A DNA stretch of 64,000 nt. It comes from Trichormus variabilis 0441. GTDB taxonomy: Bacteria > Cyanobacteriota > Cyanobacteriia > Cyanobacteriales > Nostocaceae. The notes below the pieces were generated by a model. That model saw only the letters and a program-made list of their open reading frames with translations. It was not told the origin of the DNA and did not search any database. Shown piece after piece: positions 1 to 8,415 of this stretch. The DNA lies in NCBI RefSeq assembly GCF_009856605.1, contig NZ_CP047242.1:248001-312000 (forward strand). The letters are read 5' to 3'. Each line of letters opens with the position of its first letter. Positions within the stretch are counted from its first letter, which is position 1. The position numbers were made by a program, and so were the translations under genes.

Positions 1-1
1 C

Positions 2-1807
2 AGCTGGAAAGCTTTCCAGCGCCATGCTGCCACAATGGATACCCTAATTGTTTTAGGTACAAGTGCAGCATATTTCTATTCCCTATTCGCAACTTTATTT
101 CCGGGCTTCTTCATCGCCCAGGGATTGATGCCGGATGTGTATTATGAAACTGCGGCAATTGTCATTACTTTGATTTTGTTGGGGCGACTGTTCGAGAATC
201 GTGCCAAAGGACAAACCTCAGAAGCTATCCGCAAGCTGATCGGTTTACAAGCGAAAACAGCCCGGTTGATTCGCAACGGACGAGAAGTAGATGTACCGAT
301 TGAGGAAGTAGAAATTGGTGATATTGTGCTGGTTCGTCCTGGGGAAAAAATTCCCGTTGATGGAGAAGTAATTGACGGGACATCCACAATTGATGAAGCG
401 ATGGTGACTGGGGAAAGTATACCTGTGCAAAAACAACCAGGGGATGAAGTTATAGGTGCAACTATCAATAAAACTGGCAGTTTTCAGTTTCGAGCCACCA
501 GAGTTGGGAAAGACACTGTACTGGCGCAGATTGTCCAACTAGTGCAGCAAGCCCAAGGCTCAAAAGCTCCTATTCAAAGACTAGCAGACCAAGTTACAGG
601 GTGGTTTGTGCCGGCGGTAATTGCGATCGCTATTCTCACCTTTATTATTTGGTATAACTTCATGGGTAATATCACCCTGGCATTGATGACCACTGTTGGA
701 GTGTTAATTATCGCTTGTCCTTGTGCTTTGGGTTTAGCCACCCCAACTTCAGTGATGGTAGGTACTGGTAAAGGTGCAGAAAACGGAATTTTAATTAAAG
801 GCGCTGAAAGCTTAGAATTAGCGCACCAAATTCACACAATTGTCTTAGATAAAACCGGCACAATTACCCAAGGTAAACCAACAGTTACAGATTTTGTCGC
901 AGTTAACGGTACTGTTAACAGCAATGAAATTAAGCTGATACAGTTAGCCGCATCCCTAGAACGCAATTCTGAACATCCCCTTGCAGAAGCAGTTGTGAGA
1001 TATGCTCAATCTCAGGAAGTAACTTTAGCAAATGTCACAGACTTTGCCGCCGTGGTAGGTAGTGGTGTGCAAGGTATTGTTGCTCACCATCTTGTGCAGA
1101 TTGGTACACAACGCTGGATGGAAGAATTAAGTATTAACACTCAAGCTTTGCAGCCAGACAAAGAACGCTTAGAATATCTGGGTAAAACAGCCGTGTGGTT
1201 GGCAGTTGACGGGGAAATTGCCGGATTAATGGGAATTGCTGATGCCATTAAACCCACTTCCACCCAAGCTATCAGAGCATTGCAAAAACTTGGTTTAGAA
1301 GTTGTCATGCTCACAGGCGACAATCGCCGCACCGCCGCAAGTATCGCCCGTGAGGTGGGGATTAAAAGAGTGTTAGCAGAAGTCCGTCCCGACCAAAAAG
1401 CCGCTACAGTCCAAGCAATACAAGCAGAAGGCAAAATTGTCGCAATGGTTGGTGATGGGATTAATGATGCACCAGCTTTAGCTCAAGCCGATGTGGGAAT
1501 TGCCATTGGTACAGGTACAGATGTGGCGATCGCTGCCAGTGATATTACCCTGATTTCTGGCGATTTGCAAGCCATAGTTACAGCCATTCAACTCAGCCGC
1601 GCCACAATTTACAACATCCGCCAAAACCTATTTTTTGCCTTTATTTACAACGTTGCAGGTATCCCCATCGCCGCCGGGATTCTCTTCCCTATCTTCGGTT
1701 GGTTACTTAATCCCATCATCGCCGGTGCAGCAATGGCTTTTAGCTCAGTTTCCGTCGTCACAAATGCTCTGCGTTTACGTAAATTTCAACCTAAAACACC
1801 TGCATAA
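2..1807 (+). CDS. Copper-translocating P1B-type ATPase, 5' end outside the window
   Basis: An integral-membrane ATPase that exports (or moves to thylakoids) monovalent copper using a phospho-aspartate cycle. The reading frame is open to the left edge (601 codons visible), so the N-terminal metal-binding domain and first helices lie outside. Seen: the actuator loop with VTGESIPV, the transmembrane metal site CPC within IIACPCALG, the phosphorylation motif DKTGT, the SEHPLA motif typical of heavy-metal pumps, the TGD motif and the hinge [10 protein letters not shown], then two C-terminal helices. CPC with these motifs is characteristic of Cu+ pumps (CopA, CtaA, PacS); which of these it is cannot be told. 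The next gene is a broken cupredoxin gene, then a MerR regulator, which supports a metal-homeostasis locus. Confidence 0.95.
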   Translation, partial: SWKAFQRHAATMDTLIVLGTSAAYFYSLFATLFPGFFIAQGLMPDVYYETAAIVITLILLGRLFENRAKGQTSEAIRKLIGLQAKTARLIRNGREVDVPIEEVEIGDIVLVRPGEKIPVDGEVIDGTSTIDEAMVTGESIPVQKQPGDEVIGATINKTGSFQFRATRVGKDTVLAQIVQLVQQAQGSKAPIQRLADQVTGWFVPAVIAIAILTFIIWYNFMGNITLALMTTVGVLIIACPCALGLATPTSVMVGTGKGAENGILIKGAESLELAHQIHTIVLDKTGTITQGKPTVTDFVAVNGTVNSNEIKLIQLAASLERNSEHPLAEAVVRYAQSQEVTLANVTDFAAVVGSGVQGIVAHHLVQIGTQRWMEELSINTQALQPDKERLEYLGKTAVWLAVDGEIAGLMGIADAIKPTSTQAIRALQKLGLEVVMLTGDNRRTAASIAREVGIKRVLAEVRPDQKAATVQAIQAEGKIVAMVGDGINDAPALAQADVGIAIGTGTDVAIAASDITLISGDLQAIVTAIQLSRATIYNIRQNLFFAFIYNVAGIPIAAGILFPIFGWLLNPIIAGAAMAFSSVSVVTNALRLRKFQPKTPA

Positions 1808-1821
1808 GAGGTTTTTCAACG

Positions 1822-2248
1822 GTGAACAAAACAGCACTCATCGGCAGTATAGCCAGTTTAGGACTTGCATTAACAATTGCATCGGGAACAACAAAAAATA
1901 AATTATCCGAAATTCATGGTTTAGTAGGGTGCGTCAGTGCCATAGAATCTAACTATACTCAGAAATTATTCACACTGACGCACACTACATTTTGGATATT
2001 TTTTTATCTGGAAGTCCCATCTGCTCAAGCAGCATTACAAACATCACATAAGCCACACTCAGCCCAAACCAATCCATTTCCACCCATTAACCAGCCATTA
2101 GGAAAAAAGTTAGCCATTACCCTCGGCGGATTAGGGCTAATTGGCTTAGAACTCTGGTGGTTCTTGCTGAGTAAACCCAAATCACAAACAGCAGTTGCCA
2201 CAGATGAGAATATTCAGCATTGACGGGGGATATGATCCAAGTTGTTGA
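1822..2248 (+). pseudogene. Broken cupredoxin-like gene
   Basis: A GTG-started frame of 133 codons follows the copper ATPase after 14 bp. It has an N-terminal hydrophobic segment and a second hydrophobic segment (GGLGLIGLELWWFLL) that, as I recall, precedes a copper-binding cupredoxin domain in related cyanobacterial proteins. Here the frame stops at 2221-2223. In the +1 frame, starting at 2219, the codons read IDGGYDPS, which looks like the start of the cupredoxin domain, and then stop at 2246-2248. No copper-ligand region follows, so the gene appears frameshifted and truncated. A 65-bp inverted-repeat element also lies inside the first half. It could still make a short membrane peptide, but I read it as a decayed gene. 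Confidence 0.6.
1924..1988. repeat. 65-bp MITE-like inverted repeat inside the broken cupredoxin gene
   Basis: The left arm GTAGGGTGCGTCAGTG (1924-1939) is complementary to the right arm CACTGACGCACACTAC (1973-1988) at 15 of 16 positions, with a 33-nt centre. Short palindromic elements with GTAGGGTGCGTCAG ends are, to my recollection, dispersed in Nostoc genomes. It keeps the host frame open across the insertion. Confidence 0.7.
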
Positions 2249-2276
2249 CTCTCTAGTTAGCTGGAGAGTTTAGTAT
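2245..2276 (+). promoter_or_regulatory. MerR-type promoter and operator
   Basis: A -35-like TTGACT (2245-2250) and a -10-like TAGTAT (2271-2276) are 20 bp apart, longer than the normal 17 bp. The spacer holds a near-perfect dyad, ACTCTCTAG (2248-2256) and CTGGAGAGT (2261-2269), matching at 8 of 9 positions. A stretched spacer filled by a dyad is the hallmark of promoters twisted open by MerR-family activators. It lies 39 bp before the merR ATG, which suggests autoregulation. Confidence 0.8.
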
Positions 2277-2314
2277 AAGATCAGCAATCATATCTGACCG
2301 AAGGTTTGGTAAGT

Positions 2315-2725
2315 ATGTTAGCCCAAACAGAAGCAAAACAAATTGGCGTAGTTGCCAAAGAAAGCGGCGTACCAATTAAAACTATCCGCTACTATGAAGA
2401 ACTTGGTCTACTCACATCATCAGGCAGAACCGAGGGAGGATTTAGATTATTTAACTCTGATGTTTTGGCAAGACTACACTTTATTAAACGCGCTCAAAGT
2501 TTAGGATTAAGCTTGTCAGAAATCAAGGAATTTTTAAACGTCCACGATAGAGGACAGTTACCTTGTGAGCATATCAAAATTAAACTAGAAGATAAAGTAA
2601 AAGCTATTGATGAACAAATTCAGCAATTACTAATTTTGAGACAAGAATTATCAGGATTACTTTCTGGCTGGGAAATCAAGCCTGATAATTCTTCTACAAC
2701 TATTTGCCCAATTATTGAAAATTAA
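2315..2725 (+). CDS. MerR-family metal-responsive transcriptional regulator
   Basis: A 136-residue cytoplasmic regulator. The N-terminal winged helix-turn-helix is clear (IGVVAKESGVPIKTIRYYEE, then the wing RTEGGFRLF), followed by a long dimerisation helix. Two cysteines, in LPCEH near the start of the dimerisation helix and in TICPI near the C terminus, could bind a metal, as in ZntR/MerR-type sensors; the exact CueR copper loop is not obvious. The ATG at 2315 is preferred over an in-frame TTG at 2306. It sits just downstream of a MerR-type operator and of a copper ATPase gene, so control of that locus and of itself is likely. The sensed metal is unproven. Confidence 0.88.
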   Translation: MLAQTEAKQIGVVAKESGVPIKTIRYYEELGLLTSSGRTEGGFRLFNSDVLARLHFIKRAQSLGLSLSEIKEFLNVHDRGQLPCEHIKIKLEDKVKAIDEQIQQLLILRQELSGLLSGWEIKPDNSSTTICPIIEN

Positions 2726-2828
2726 TTAGATAATGTTAGCAATGTTATAGAAAAAGCTCAAACAAGTGGATTGATGATTGTTAATTTGTTTTATGAAAGT
2801 AATGAAAAAGGGTTAATTGCAAACTTAT

Positions 2829-3782
2829 TTAGTATCCTGCTTGCTTATCGACTATATTTCGTAAAGACTGACCAGTACGGTAACGCTCTAGATTATCGAG
2901 AAATAAGGTAGCGATGCGTTCTTTTAATACTGGGGAAATTGCGGATGTATGGGGTGTAATAAAGAGGTTGGGTAAAGACCATAAATGACTTTCGGGTGGT
3001 AAAGGTTCAATAGAAACTGTGTCTAATCCTGCACCTCCAATCCAACCTTCGGTGAGGGCTTTAGTTAAGGCTGATTCGTCTACAACTGCACCACGACCGA
3101 CGTTAATTAAATAAGCATGACTAGGTAGCGATCGCAGTACTTCTTCATCAATTAAGGCTTTAGTTTCTGGTGTCAGAGGTGTGGCTACAACTAGATAGTC
3201 AACTTCTGGTAACAATGCGTGCCATTCATTGCCAACAAAGATTTTATCAAAATTAGCTAGAGGTTCAGGGCGACGACGACCACCCCAAACTATCGCCCCA
3301 AATGCTTTAAGACGAGATGCGATCGCTTGACCTATATTCCCAGTACCGAGAATTAATACTGTTGATTTTGCTAACTCTGGTAGTACCAACCAGCTTTTTC
3401 GCCAAATGCGTTGATCGTGAGCAGCTTGCAGTTGTCGTAACTGTTTGGCGTGATAAAGGATCAAACTTAAGACAAACTCGGAAATGGGAATTGCATGAAC
3501 CCCCGCGCCATTGGTGAGGATAATATCATGTTCCAGAAAAATGGGTGTGAGAATGTGATTCACACCAGCACTAGGTGTCTGTTGCCAACGTATTCCAGGG
3601 GCAGCCTCTAGAACTTTATGTAAAGTCGTTGGTTTCAATTTAAAGCCGTTGAGGTAAATCTCTGCATCACTAGCATCACCATCAAAATTACCATCACTAT
3701 CTACCTGCACAAATTTTGTATCTGATGGTAGCCGTGGGGAAATCTCATTAGCAAGCTCTACAGGTAAAATTAGTTTGACCAC
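2829..3782 (-). CDS. NAD-dependent D-2-hydroxyacid dehydrogenase
   Basis: A 317-residue enzyme of the D-isomer-specific 2-hydroxyacid dehydrogenase family, which interconverts 2-keto acids and D-2-hydroxy acids with NAD(P)H. Seen: the Rossmann motif GTGNIGQAIASRL, the catalytic-Arg segment INVGRGAVVDE, and the catalytic histidine in ITPHTSA near the C terminus. Length is normal. The family includes glyoxylate/hydroxypyruvate reductase and phosphoglycerate dehydrogenase; there is no ACT domain, so it is not a long SerA type. The substrate cannot be set from sequence. A possible small ORF lies just upstream on the same strand. Confidence 0.9.
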   Translation of the reverse strand: MVKLILPVELANEISPRLPSDTKFVQVDSDGNFDGDASDAEIYLNGFKLKPTTLHKVLEAAPGIRWQQTPSAGVNHILTPIFLEHDIILTNGAGVHAIPISEFVLSLILYHAKQLRQLQAAHDQRIWRKSWLVLPELAKSTVLILGTGNIGQAIASRLKAFGAIVWGGRRRPEPLANFDKIFVGNEWHALLPEVDYLVVATPLTPETKALIDEEVLRSLPSHAYLINVGRGAVVDESALTKALTEGWIGGAGLDTVSIEPLPPESHLWSLPNLFITPHTSAISPVLKERIATLFLDNLERYRTGQSLRNIVDKQAGY

Positions 3783-3805
3783 GGGTTAATCCTTTACGTC
3801 AATTG

Positions 3806-3919
3806 TCAATTCTCCAGAGTTTTACCTGGGCGGTGTTCGCGCTCGTGTACTTCCTTGGTGTTGCCATCAAGTGCAAACAATCGAAGGAACCACTCATAAC
3901 TACAAGTATTGTACAGCAT
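3806..3919 (-). CDS. Candidate 37-residue small protein
   Basis: A short ATG-to-TGA frame in the gap between two larger genes, on the minus strand, 23 bp upstream of the hydroxyacid dehydrogenase start. The peptide has protein-like composition (segments YEWFLRLFALDG and HEREHRPGKTLEN), is charged and soluble, and has no signal peptide. A TATAAT-like box lies roughly 20 bp upstream of the ATG, but I see no good ribosome-binding site. It could be a real small protein or the last exon-like remnant of a decayed gene. I do not recognise a family. Confidence 0.45.
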   Translation of the reverse strand: MLYNTCSYEWFLRLFALDGNTKEVHEREHRPGKTLEN

Positions 3920-4110
3920 CTTGATAGATTTACCGTATTATAAAATAATTAAACACAGTGCTTCCCCTCCCCAAGTGCTGGATCACCATTCTCATTTACG
4001 AAATACAGAGATTTTTGAGCCAACTAGTTAATTTAAAAAGCAAAAATTAACGCAGACTACAGGTAAAGCAGATACAAATTTTAAGAATAAAAGTATATAC
4101 CAACCAACTG

Positions 4111-5109
4111 TCAACCCTGTCCTTGGCTCTCATGGGATGATACACAACGGAATCCAATATGGCAGGTTGAAGTGTCTATTGTTTCTGCGTGGCGGGCGGC
4201 TGGACGATAGCGAAAGCAATAATTTTCTGCACAAAGAAAAGATCCACCTTTCAAGACTTTTCTGGGAATACGGATGTCTGAAAAGTTTGGGTCAAAACTT
4301 TCTTCCAAAGTCCCGCCTCTGGGATTGACGGGAATACAACAAGATTTTGGTTTGGATGGGAGAGGTTGTGAACGATACCAATCCATTGTCCATTCCCAAA
4401 CATTACCCGTCATATCATACAAACCATAGTTATTAGGAGGGTAAGAGCCGACGGGTTCCGGTCGGGGTGGGTGAGATTTGAGGTTTTGCCAAGGAAACTC
4501 CCCTTGCCAGATGTTAGCTAATAACTTGTTGTGGAAAAACTCATTACCCCAGACATAAACAGCACTTTCTAAACCACCACGGGCTGCAAATTCCCATTGT
4601 GCTTCCGTTGGTAATGCTTTCCCTGCCCATTTTGCATATGCCTCAGCATCCTCGTAAGCAATATGCACAACAGGATAGTTTTCCCGTCCTTTAATTGAAC
4701 TACCAGGCCCTTCGGGATTTCTCCAGTTTGCGCCGGGAACATAATTCCACCAATTACAGGAGTTTAAATCAACTCGATAAGGTGGTTGCTCAAAAACTAA
4801 CGAGGCAGGTACTAGTAATTCTGGTAAAGCTCCCGGATAATCCTCTGGATTTGGTGAGCGTTCAGCAACGGTAACATATTTAGTTTCCTTAACGAATCGC
4901 TGAAACTGTTTATTTGTCACAGCATATTTATCCATCCAGAATCCAGTGACGGTAACGCGCCGAGTGGGTGCTTCTTCTGGGTAATGATCATCTGACCCCA
5001 TTGTAAATGTATCACCCGGTATCCAAACCATATCTTTGCCTGGTGGTCTGCCTGGAGATTTGGGCTTTGGTGTGGCGATCGCTACCTCACTTTGTCTATG
5101 CTGTTTCAT
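4111..5109 (-). CDS. Formylglycine-generating enzyme (SUMF1 family)
   Basis: A 332-residue protein expected to oxidise the active-site cysteine of sulfatases to C-alpha-formylglycine, using copper and oxygen. Seen: the family start MVWIPGDTFTMGSDD (from about residue 27), LPTEAQWEFAARGG (about 166-179), GLYDMTGNVWEWT (about 229-241) and the active-site region GGSFLCAENYCFRYRPAAR, giving the two catalytic cysteines C293 and C298. These cysteines distinguish true formylglycine enzymes from EgtB-like relatives such as the one at 52.3 kb. It lies 101 bp downstream of a sulfatase gene on the same strand, so the pair is probably one operon of enzyme and activator. No signal peptide is seen, so modification would precede Tat export of the folded sulfatase. 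Confidence 0.93.
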   Translation of the reverse strand: MKQHRQSEVAIATPKPKSPGRPPGKDMVWIPGDTFTMGSDDHYPEEAPTRRVTVTGFWMDKYAVTNKQFQRFVKETKYVTVAERSPNPEDYPGALPELLVPASLVFEQPPYRVDLNSCNWWNYVPGANWRNPEGPGSSIKGRENYPVVHIAYEDAEAYAKWAGKALPTEAQWEFAARGGLESAVYVWGNEFFHNKLLANIWQGEFPWQNLKSHPPRPEPVGSYPPNNYGLYDMTGNVWEWTMDWYRSQPLPSKPKSCCIPVNPRGGTLEESFDPNFSDIRIPRKVLKGGSFLCAENYCFRYRPAARHAETIDTSTCHIGFRCVSSHESQGQG

Positions 5110-5210
5110 GAACTGTTATCTAACGTAATTAACCCAAACTGGAAAGAGGGAGTAGAGGGTATGAATAAAAGAAGAACTGAATTTTTCCCTACATCCCTAT
5201 TTCTTAAAAG

Positions 5211-6584
5211 TTAAGATCCATAAGGCAACATTTGTAATTCCCAATGTTGGAATTGGTTGCGTAGTCGTGTAAATACCTGTGCATTACTATCCTTGAGGTC
5301 TGTTGTTTCGCCTGGATCAGTTGCTAAGTTAAACAAAGCTTCTTGGTTTCCTCGTCTCCAATACTTCCAGTCACCGCTTCGCACAGCTCTTTGCCTTGTT
5401 GTTAACGCCGCCCCATAACGCCAAAACAAGGTGCGGGAAAACTCACTGCGATCGCCACGTAGTAAGGGAAGTAAATTTTGACCATCTGGTGGATAGTTGG
5501 GATGGAAACTTGTGCCAGTGGCAGCAAGAATAGTTGCAGTTAAATCAAAAGTGATAATCACCTGATTGCTCACTTGATTAGCTTGAGTCACACCTGGATA
5601 GCGAATGATGGCAGGTACTCGTATACCACCTTCATATAAACTAGCCTTTTGCCCCCGGAATGGCCCAAAGTTAGAGAATCTTTCGCCACCATTATCACTG
5701 GTAAAAATTACCAAGGTATTATCAGCTTGTCCGCTTGCTTCCAGTGCGTCTAATACTCTGCCAACTCCGTCATCCAAACTCTTGACCATTGCAGCATAGG
5801 TTGCTTGTGAACCACCTACTGTATAACCATTAGTCAGATAAAAAGCAGTTGATGCTTGATCATTTGGCCCCTGCCAAGGCCAATGGGGCGCATTGTAGTG
5901 CAAACTTAGATAAAATGGGCGAGAGTGTGGACGTTGGATGAATTCAACTGCTCTGTCTGTAAACAAATCTGTAACATACCCAGAACGCTGTACAGGTACA
6001 TCATTTTCATAGAGATCCAGTATCCGATCTGTACCTGTATGCGTGAAATATTCAATTCCACCGCTTAAGTGTCCAAAGTACTCGTCAAAGCCCTTTTGGA
6101 GAGGCCCAAAGTTAGGGGGATAACCAGCGTGCCACTTACCAACCAACGCAGTTTCATAACCATTTGCTTTCAGTAGTGAGGCTATGGTGGGTTGATTGGC
6201 TGGTATTCCTATGTTATTACTAGCTGGTTGTGAGCGCGCGCCTAGAGGTTCTCGTAAGCCGACGGGTAATCGCGCTTGATATCGTCCCGTTAAGAAAGCT
6301 ATCCGTGTAGGAGTACAAACGGTTTGATTCGCGTAAGCATTCGTGAAACGTACTCCCTGCCGTGCCAGTCTGTCTAGATTAGGAGTTTCGTAATCTGTGC
6401 GTCCATAGATGCTCAGGTCGCCCCAACCCATGTCATCAACTAAAATAAACACCACATTTGGGCGACTAGATTGGGCTGTCGCTCTTGAGAATAAATTGGC
6501 ACTAGCTGTGGCCATAAGAGTACCAGCAGCAGTCATACCTAAGAACTTACGACGATTCACACCGCCATGTATGTACTGTGTCAT
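5211..6584 (-). CDS. Tat-exported arylsulfatase
   Basis: A 457-residue sulfatase that hydrolyses sulfate esters. Seen: a twin-arginine signal (RRKFLGMTAA, residues 11-20), the metal-binding segment VFILVDDMGWGD (D50, D51), the catalytic signature CTPTRIAFLTGR (C90, to be converted to formylglycine), GKWHAG and the second metal region FTSDNGGE. Length fits the family. Its activating enzyme follows on the same strand. The signal indicates export in folded form to the periplasm, so the substrate is probably an extracellular or envelope sulfate ester. The exact substrate cannot be read from sequence. Confidence 0.93.
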   Translation of the reverse strand: MTQYIHGGVNRRKFLGMTAAGTLMATASANLFSRATAQSSRPNVVFILVDDMGWGDLSIYGRTDYETPNLDRLARQGVRFTNAYANQTVCTPTRIAFLTGRYQARLPVGLREPLGARSQPASNNIGIPANQPTIASLLKANGYETALVGKWHAGYPPNFGPLQKGFDEYFGHLSGGIEYFTHTGTDRILDLYENDVPVQRSGYVTDLFTDRAVEFIQRPHSRPFYLSLHYNAPHWPWQGPNDQASTAFYLTNGYTVGGSQATYAAMVKSLDDGVGRVLDALEASGQADNTLVIFTSDNGGERFSNFGPFRGQKASLYEGGIRVPAIIRYPGVTQANQVSNQVIITFDLTATILAATGTSFHPNYPPDGQNLLPLLRGDRSEFSRTLFWRYGAALTTRQRAVRSGDWKYWRRGNQEALFNLATDPGETTDLKDSNAQVFTRLRNQFQHWELQMLPYGS

Positions 6585-6950
6585 TGATTAATCTCCCTTT
6601 CAGTATGGAAACTATATGAAGCAGATAAGTATAAAAAAATATACATAGCGAAATGTTCCCAATTAACTTGTTTACAAGCTTGGGAGGTATAAAGTTTATT
6701 TAGTAAATATCTACGGTAATTTGATTGAGATACCGGGTTAATCTTACAGCTAGGAGTATCACACGGCTAGTAAAACAAAGTCAAGCACTTAAGATTGTCC
6801 AAATTTATTCCTTAAATTTGTGTTAAGGGCATCACTAAATATAGGAAAAATTATTTTTACGGTTTATCGGTAGACAAGCTGTATTATAGATGGTAATTTT
6901 TACCAAGGATGGAATATTAACTCAAGCATTTACCTAGTAAAGTTCAGCGT
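6585..6950. other. Intergenic gap between sulfatase and PEP-CTERM genes
   Basis: 366 AT-rich bases between divergent genes. It must hold both promoters, but I see no confident operator, repeat or RNA structure in it. Confidence 0.6.
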
Positions 6951-7694
6951 ATGAAAGCTCTAACTCAAATCAAAAAAGGATCTGCGATCGCTATCGGCTC
7001 AATAGGATTAGCGGCAATTGCTACTCTTTCCGTCGCCCTACCCTCTCCAGTCAAAGCTGCAACAGTGCAAGGGTTAGCATTTTCTGTCTCTAGTGGGCCT
7101 GATCCCAACGGATATGGTATTTACTTTAGCTCCAGCACCAGCAATCCATTTAGCAATCCTCCTGGTAAGAATGAGGTTGGTAGCTATTACAACGAAGATA
7201 TTCGCGGTCTTTCTGAATACAATCTTGCCGGCTTGTCTACTACATCATTAGCGACGGTCAGTTTTAATGTTTTTCAGTCAGGTGGACTGTTTCCTGCTCA
7301 AAATGACTTCCCTTTTACGGGAAATATCAAGGTTATTAGCTATCTTGGCAACAACGAGGAGAATTTATATGATTATCAAGCTCCATCCATTGCCACTATA
7401 GGATCTTTTAGTACAGCCAATCTAGCAACTGGAAACACTTTGAGTTTTGATATCACCTCAATTTTCAATAGTGCTATTAATAACGGATATTCCTCTTTAG
7501 GTATCCGTTTACAAGTTGATGATGGGACAAATCCAGACGGTGGAGCTTGGACATTTGATAGTTTCCGTTTGACCACAGTTCCCGAACCCAATTCTGTACC
7601 AGCATTGATGGTTGTTGTTTTTGGTACTGGGTTCATTCTCAAAACTAGAGTCAAACAAAAATTGGGTGTGATACCTGGTAAACGCCTGTCTTAA
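6951..7694 (+). CDS. PEP-CTERM sorting-domain protein
   Basis: A 247-residue exported protein. It starts with a cleavable signal peptide (hydrophobic stretch about residues 14-32, ending SPVKAA) and ends with the PEP-CTERM signal: VPEP at about 211, a hydrophobic helix (ALMVVVFGTGFIL) and a basic tail (KTRVKQK). Proteins of this class are anchored and then processed by exosortase; none is encoded here. The middle is rich in Ser, Asn, Gly and Phe, as usual for surface or exopolysaccharide-associated proteins. Function is unknown beyond sorting. Confidence 0.85.
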   Translation: MKALTQIKKGSAIAIGSIGLAAIATLSVALPSPVKAATVQGLAFSVSSGPDPNGYGIYFSSSTSNPFSNPPGKNEVGSYYNEDIRGLSEYNLAGLSTTSLATVSFNVFQSGGLFPAQNDFPFTGNIKVISYLGNNEENLYDYQAPSIATIGSFSTANLATGNTLSFDITSIFNSAINNGYSSLGIRLQVDDGTNPDGGAWTFDSFRLTTVPEPNSVPALMVVVFGTGFILKTRVKQKLGVIPGKRLS

Positions 7695-7948
7695 GGTCTT
7701 ATTCTAGTAGGCGGTATAACTTCTTTCTCTGTATCTCAATTGTTTGAGAATAGGTACACAGCACAGAATAGTTAATATCAATAAACTACAAAACTATCTG
7801 CTAGTACCAGTTCAATATTAAAACCCTCATTAATTAATTTCGTAATACTATTAAAGTGCTAGTTTAAGGTGCGTTTGCCTTGAGCGATCGCTTTATTTTT
7901 CTGCTATGCTTGAGGGTATGAATTTGAACCTAAAAGTTAGCTGCACTG

Positions 7949-8152
7949 CTAAAGTAGCCTTTTAGCCTCTACAGTTTGCGGTAATCGAACAGGTTCTTGT
8001 AAATTAGGAATCGCTAATTCCCAACCGTTGGCTAAAGTGAGGACTTTACCATCAGATCCCTCTGTTTGCTTGACTACTTCTTCTTCCAGGTCTTTTTTGG
8101 CAATATAAACCATTAGATTTCCCGCAGAATTCTGGCGCAGCATGATTTTCAT
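7949..8152 (-). CDS. nifT: NifT/FixU
   Basis: A 67-residue protein matching the NifT/FixU family: KIMLRQNSAGNLMVYIAKKD at the start and LTLANGWELAIP in the middle, ending in PQTVEAKRLL. NifT is found only with nitrogenase genes; it is dispensable in tested bacteria and its biochemical role is unclear, perhaps in Fe-protein or MoFe-protein maturation. Its start codon overlaps the stop of nifZ (ATGA), so the two are translationally coupled. The pair is divergent from the main nif operon. Confidence 0.88.
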   Translation of the reverse strand: MKIMLRQNSAGNLMVYIAKKDLEEEVVKQTEGSDGKVLTLANGWELAIPNLQEPVRLPQTVEAKRLL

Positions 8153-8415
8153 TTAATTTCCTCAAAAATTTCTAGTTCTTTTTTGCGACAACCGACAATA
8201 AAACCCTTTTCGATAAAATGCACTGCATAGATATAGGAATTTTGCAGAAATGTACCAATACTGACAACATAGCCAACCTCTCCTTTTTTTGCTAATGTTG
8301 CCCCAATTTCTTGCCCAGGATAAGTGCCATCGTTACGGATTAGCTTGCGAGTTCTGACTTTTGCGCCAATTTCAAATGCTGGTGGTAAGTCTAGTTCTAA
8401 TTCATCTGATTGCAT
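8149..8415 (-). CDS. nifZ: NifZ
   Basis: An 88-residue protein with the NifZ core: FEIGAKVRTRKLIRNDGTYP, GEVGYVVSIGTFLQNSYIYA and a C-terminal VGCRKKELE. NifZ acts with NifW in the maturation of the P-clusters of the MoFe protein in other diazotrophs. It is the first gene of a leftward nifZ-nifT unit, overlapping nifT by four bases. Its promoter must lie in the control region shared with nifB, where GAGTACA motifs occur on this strand. Confidence 0.9.
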   Translation of the reverse strand: MQSDELELDLPPAFEIGAKVRTRKLIRNDGTYPGQEIGATLAKKGEVGYVVSIGTFLQNSYIYAVHFIEKGFIVGCRKKELEIFEEIK

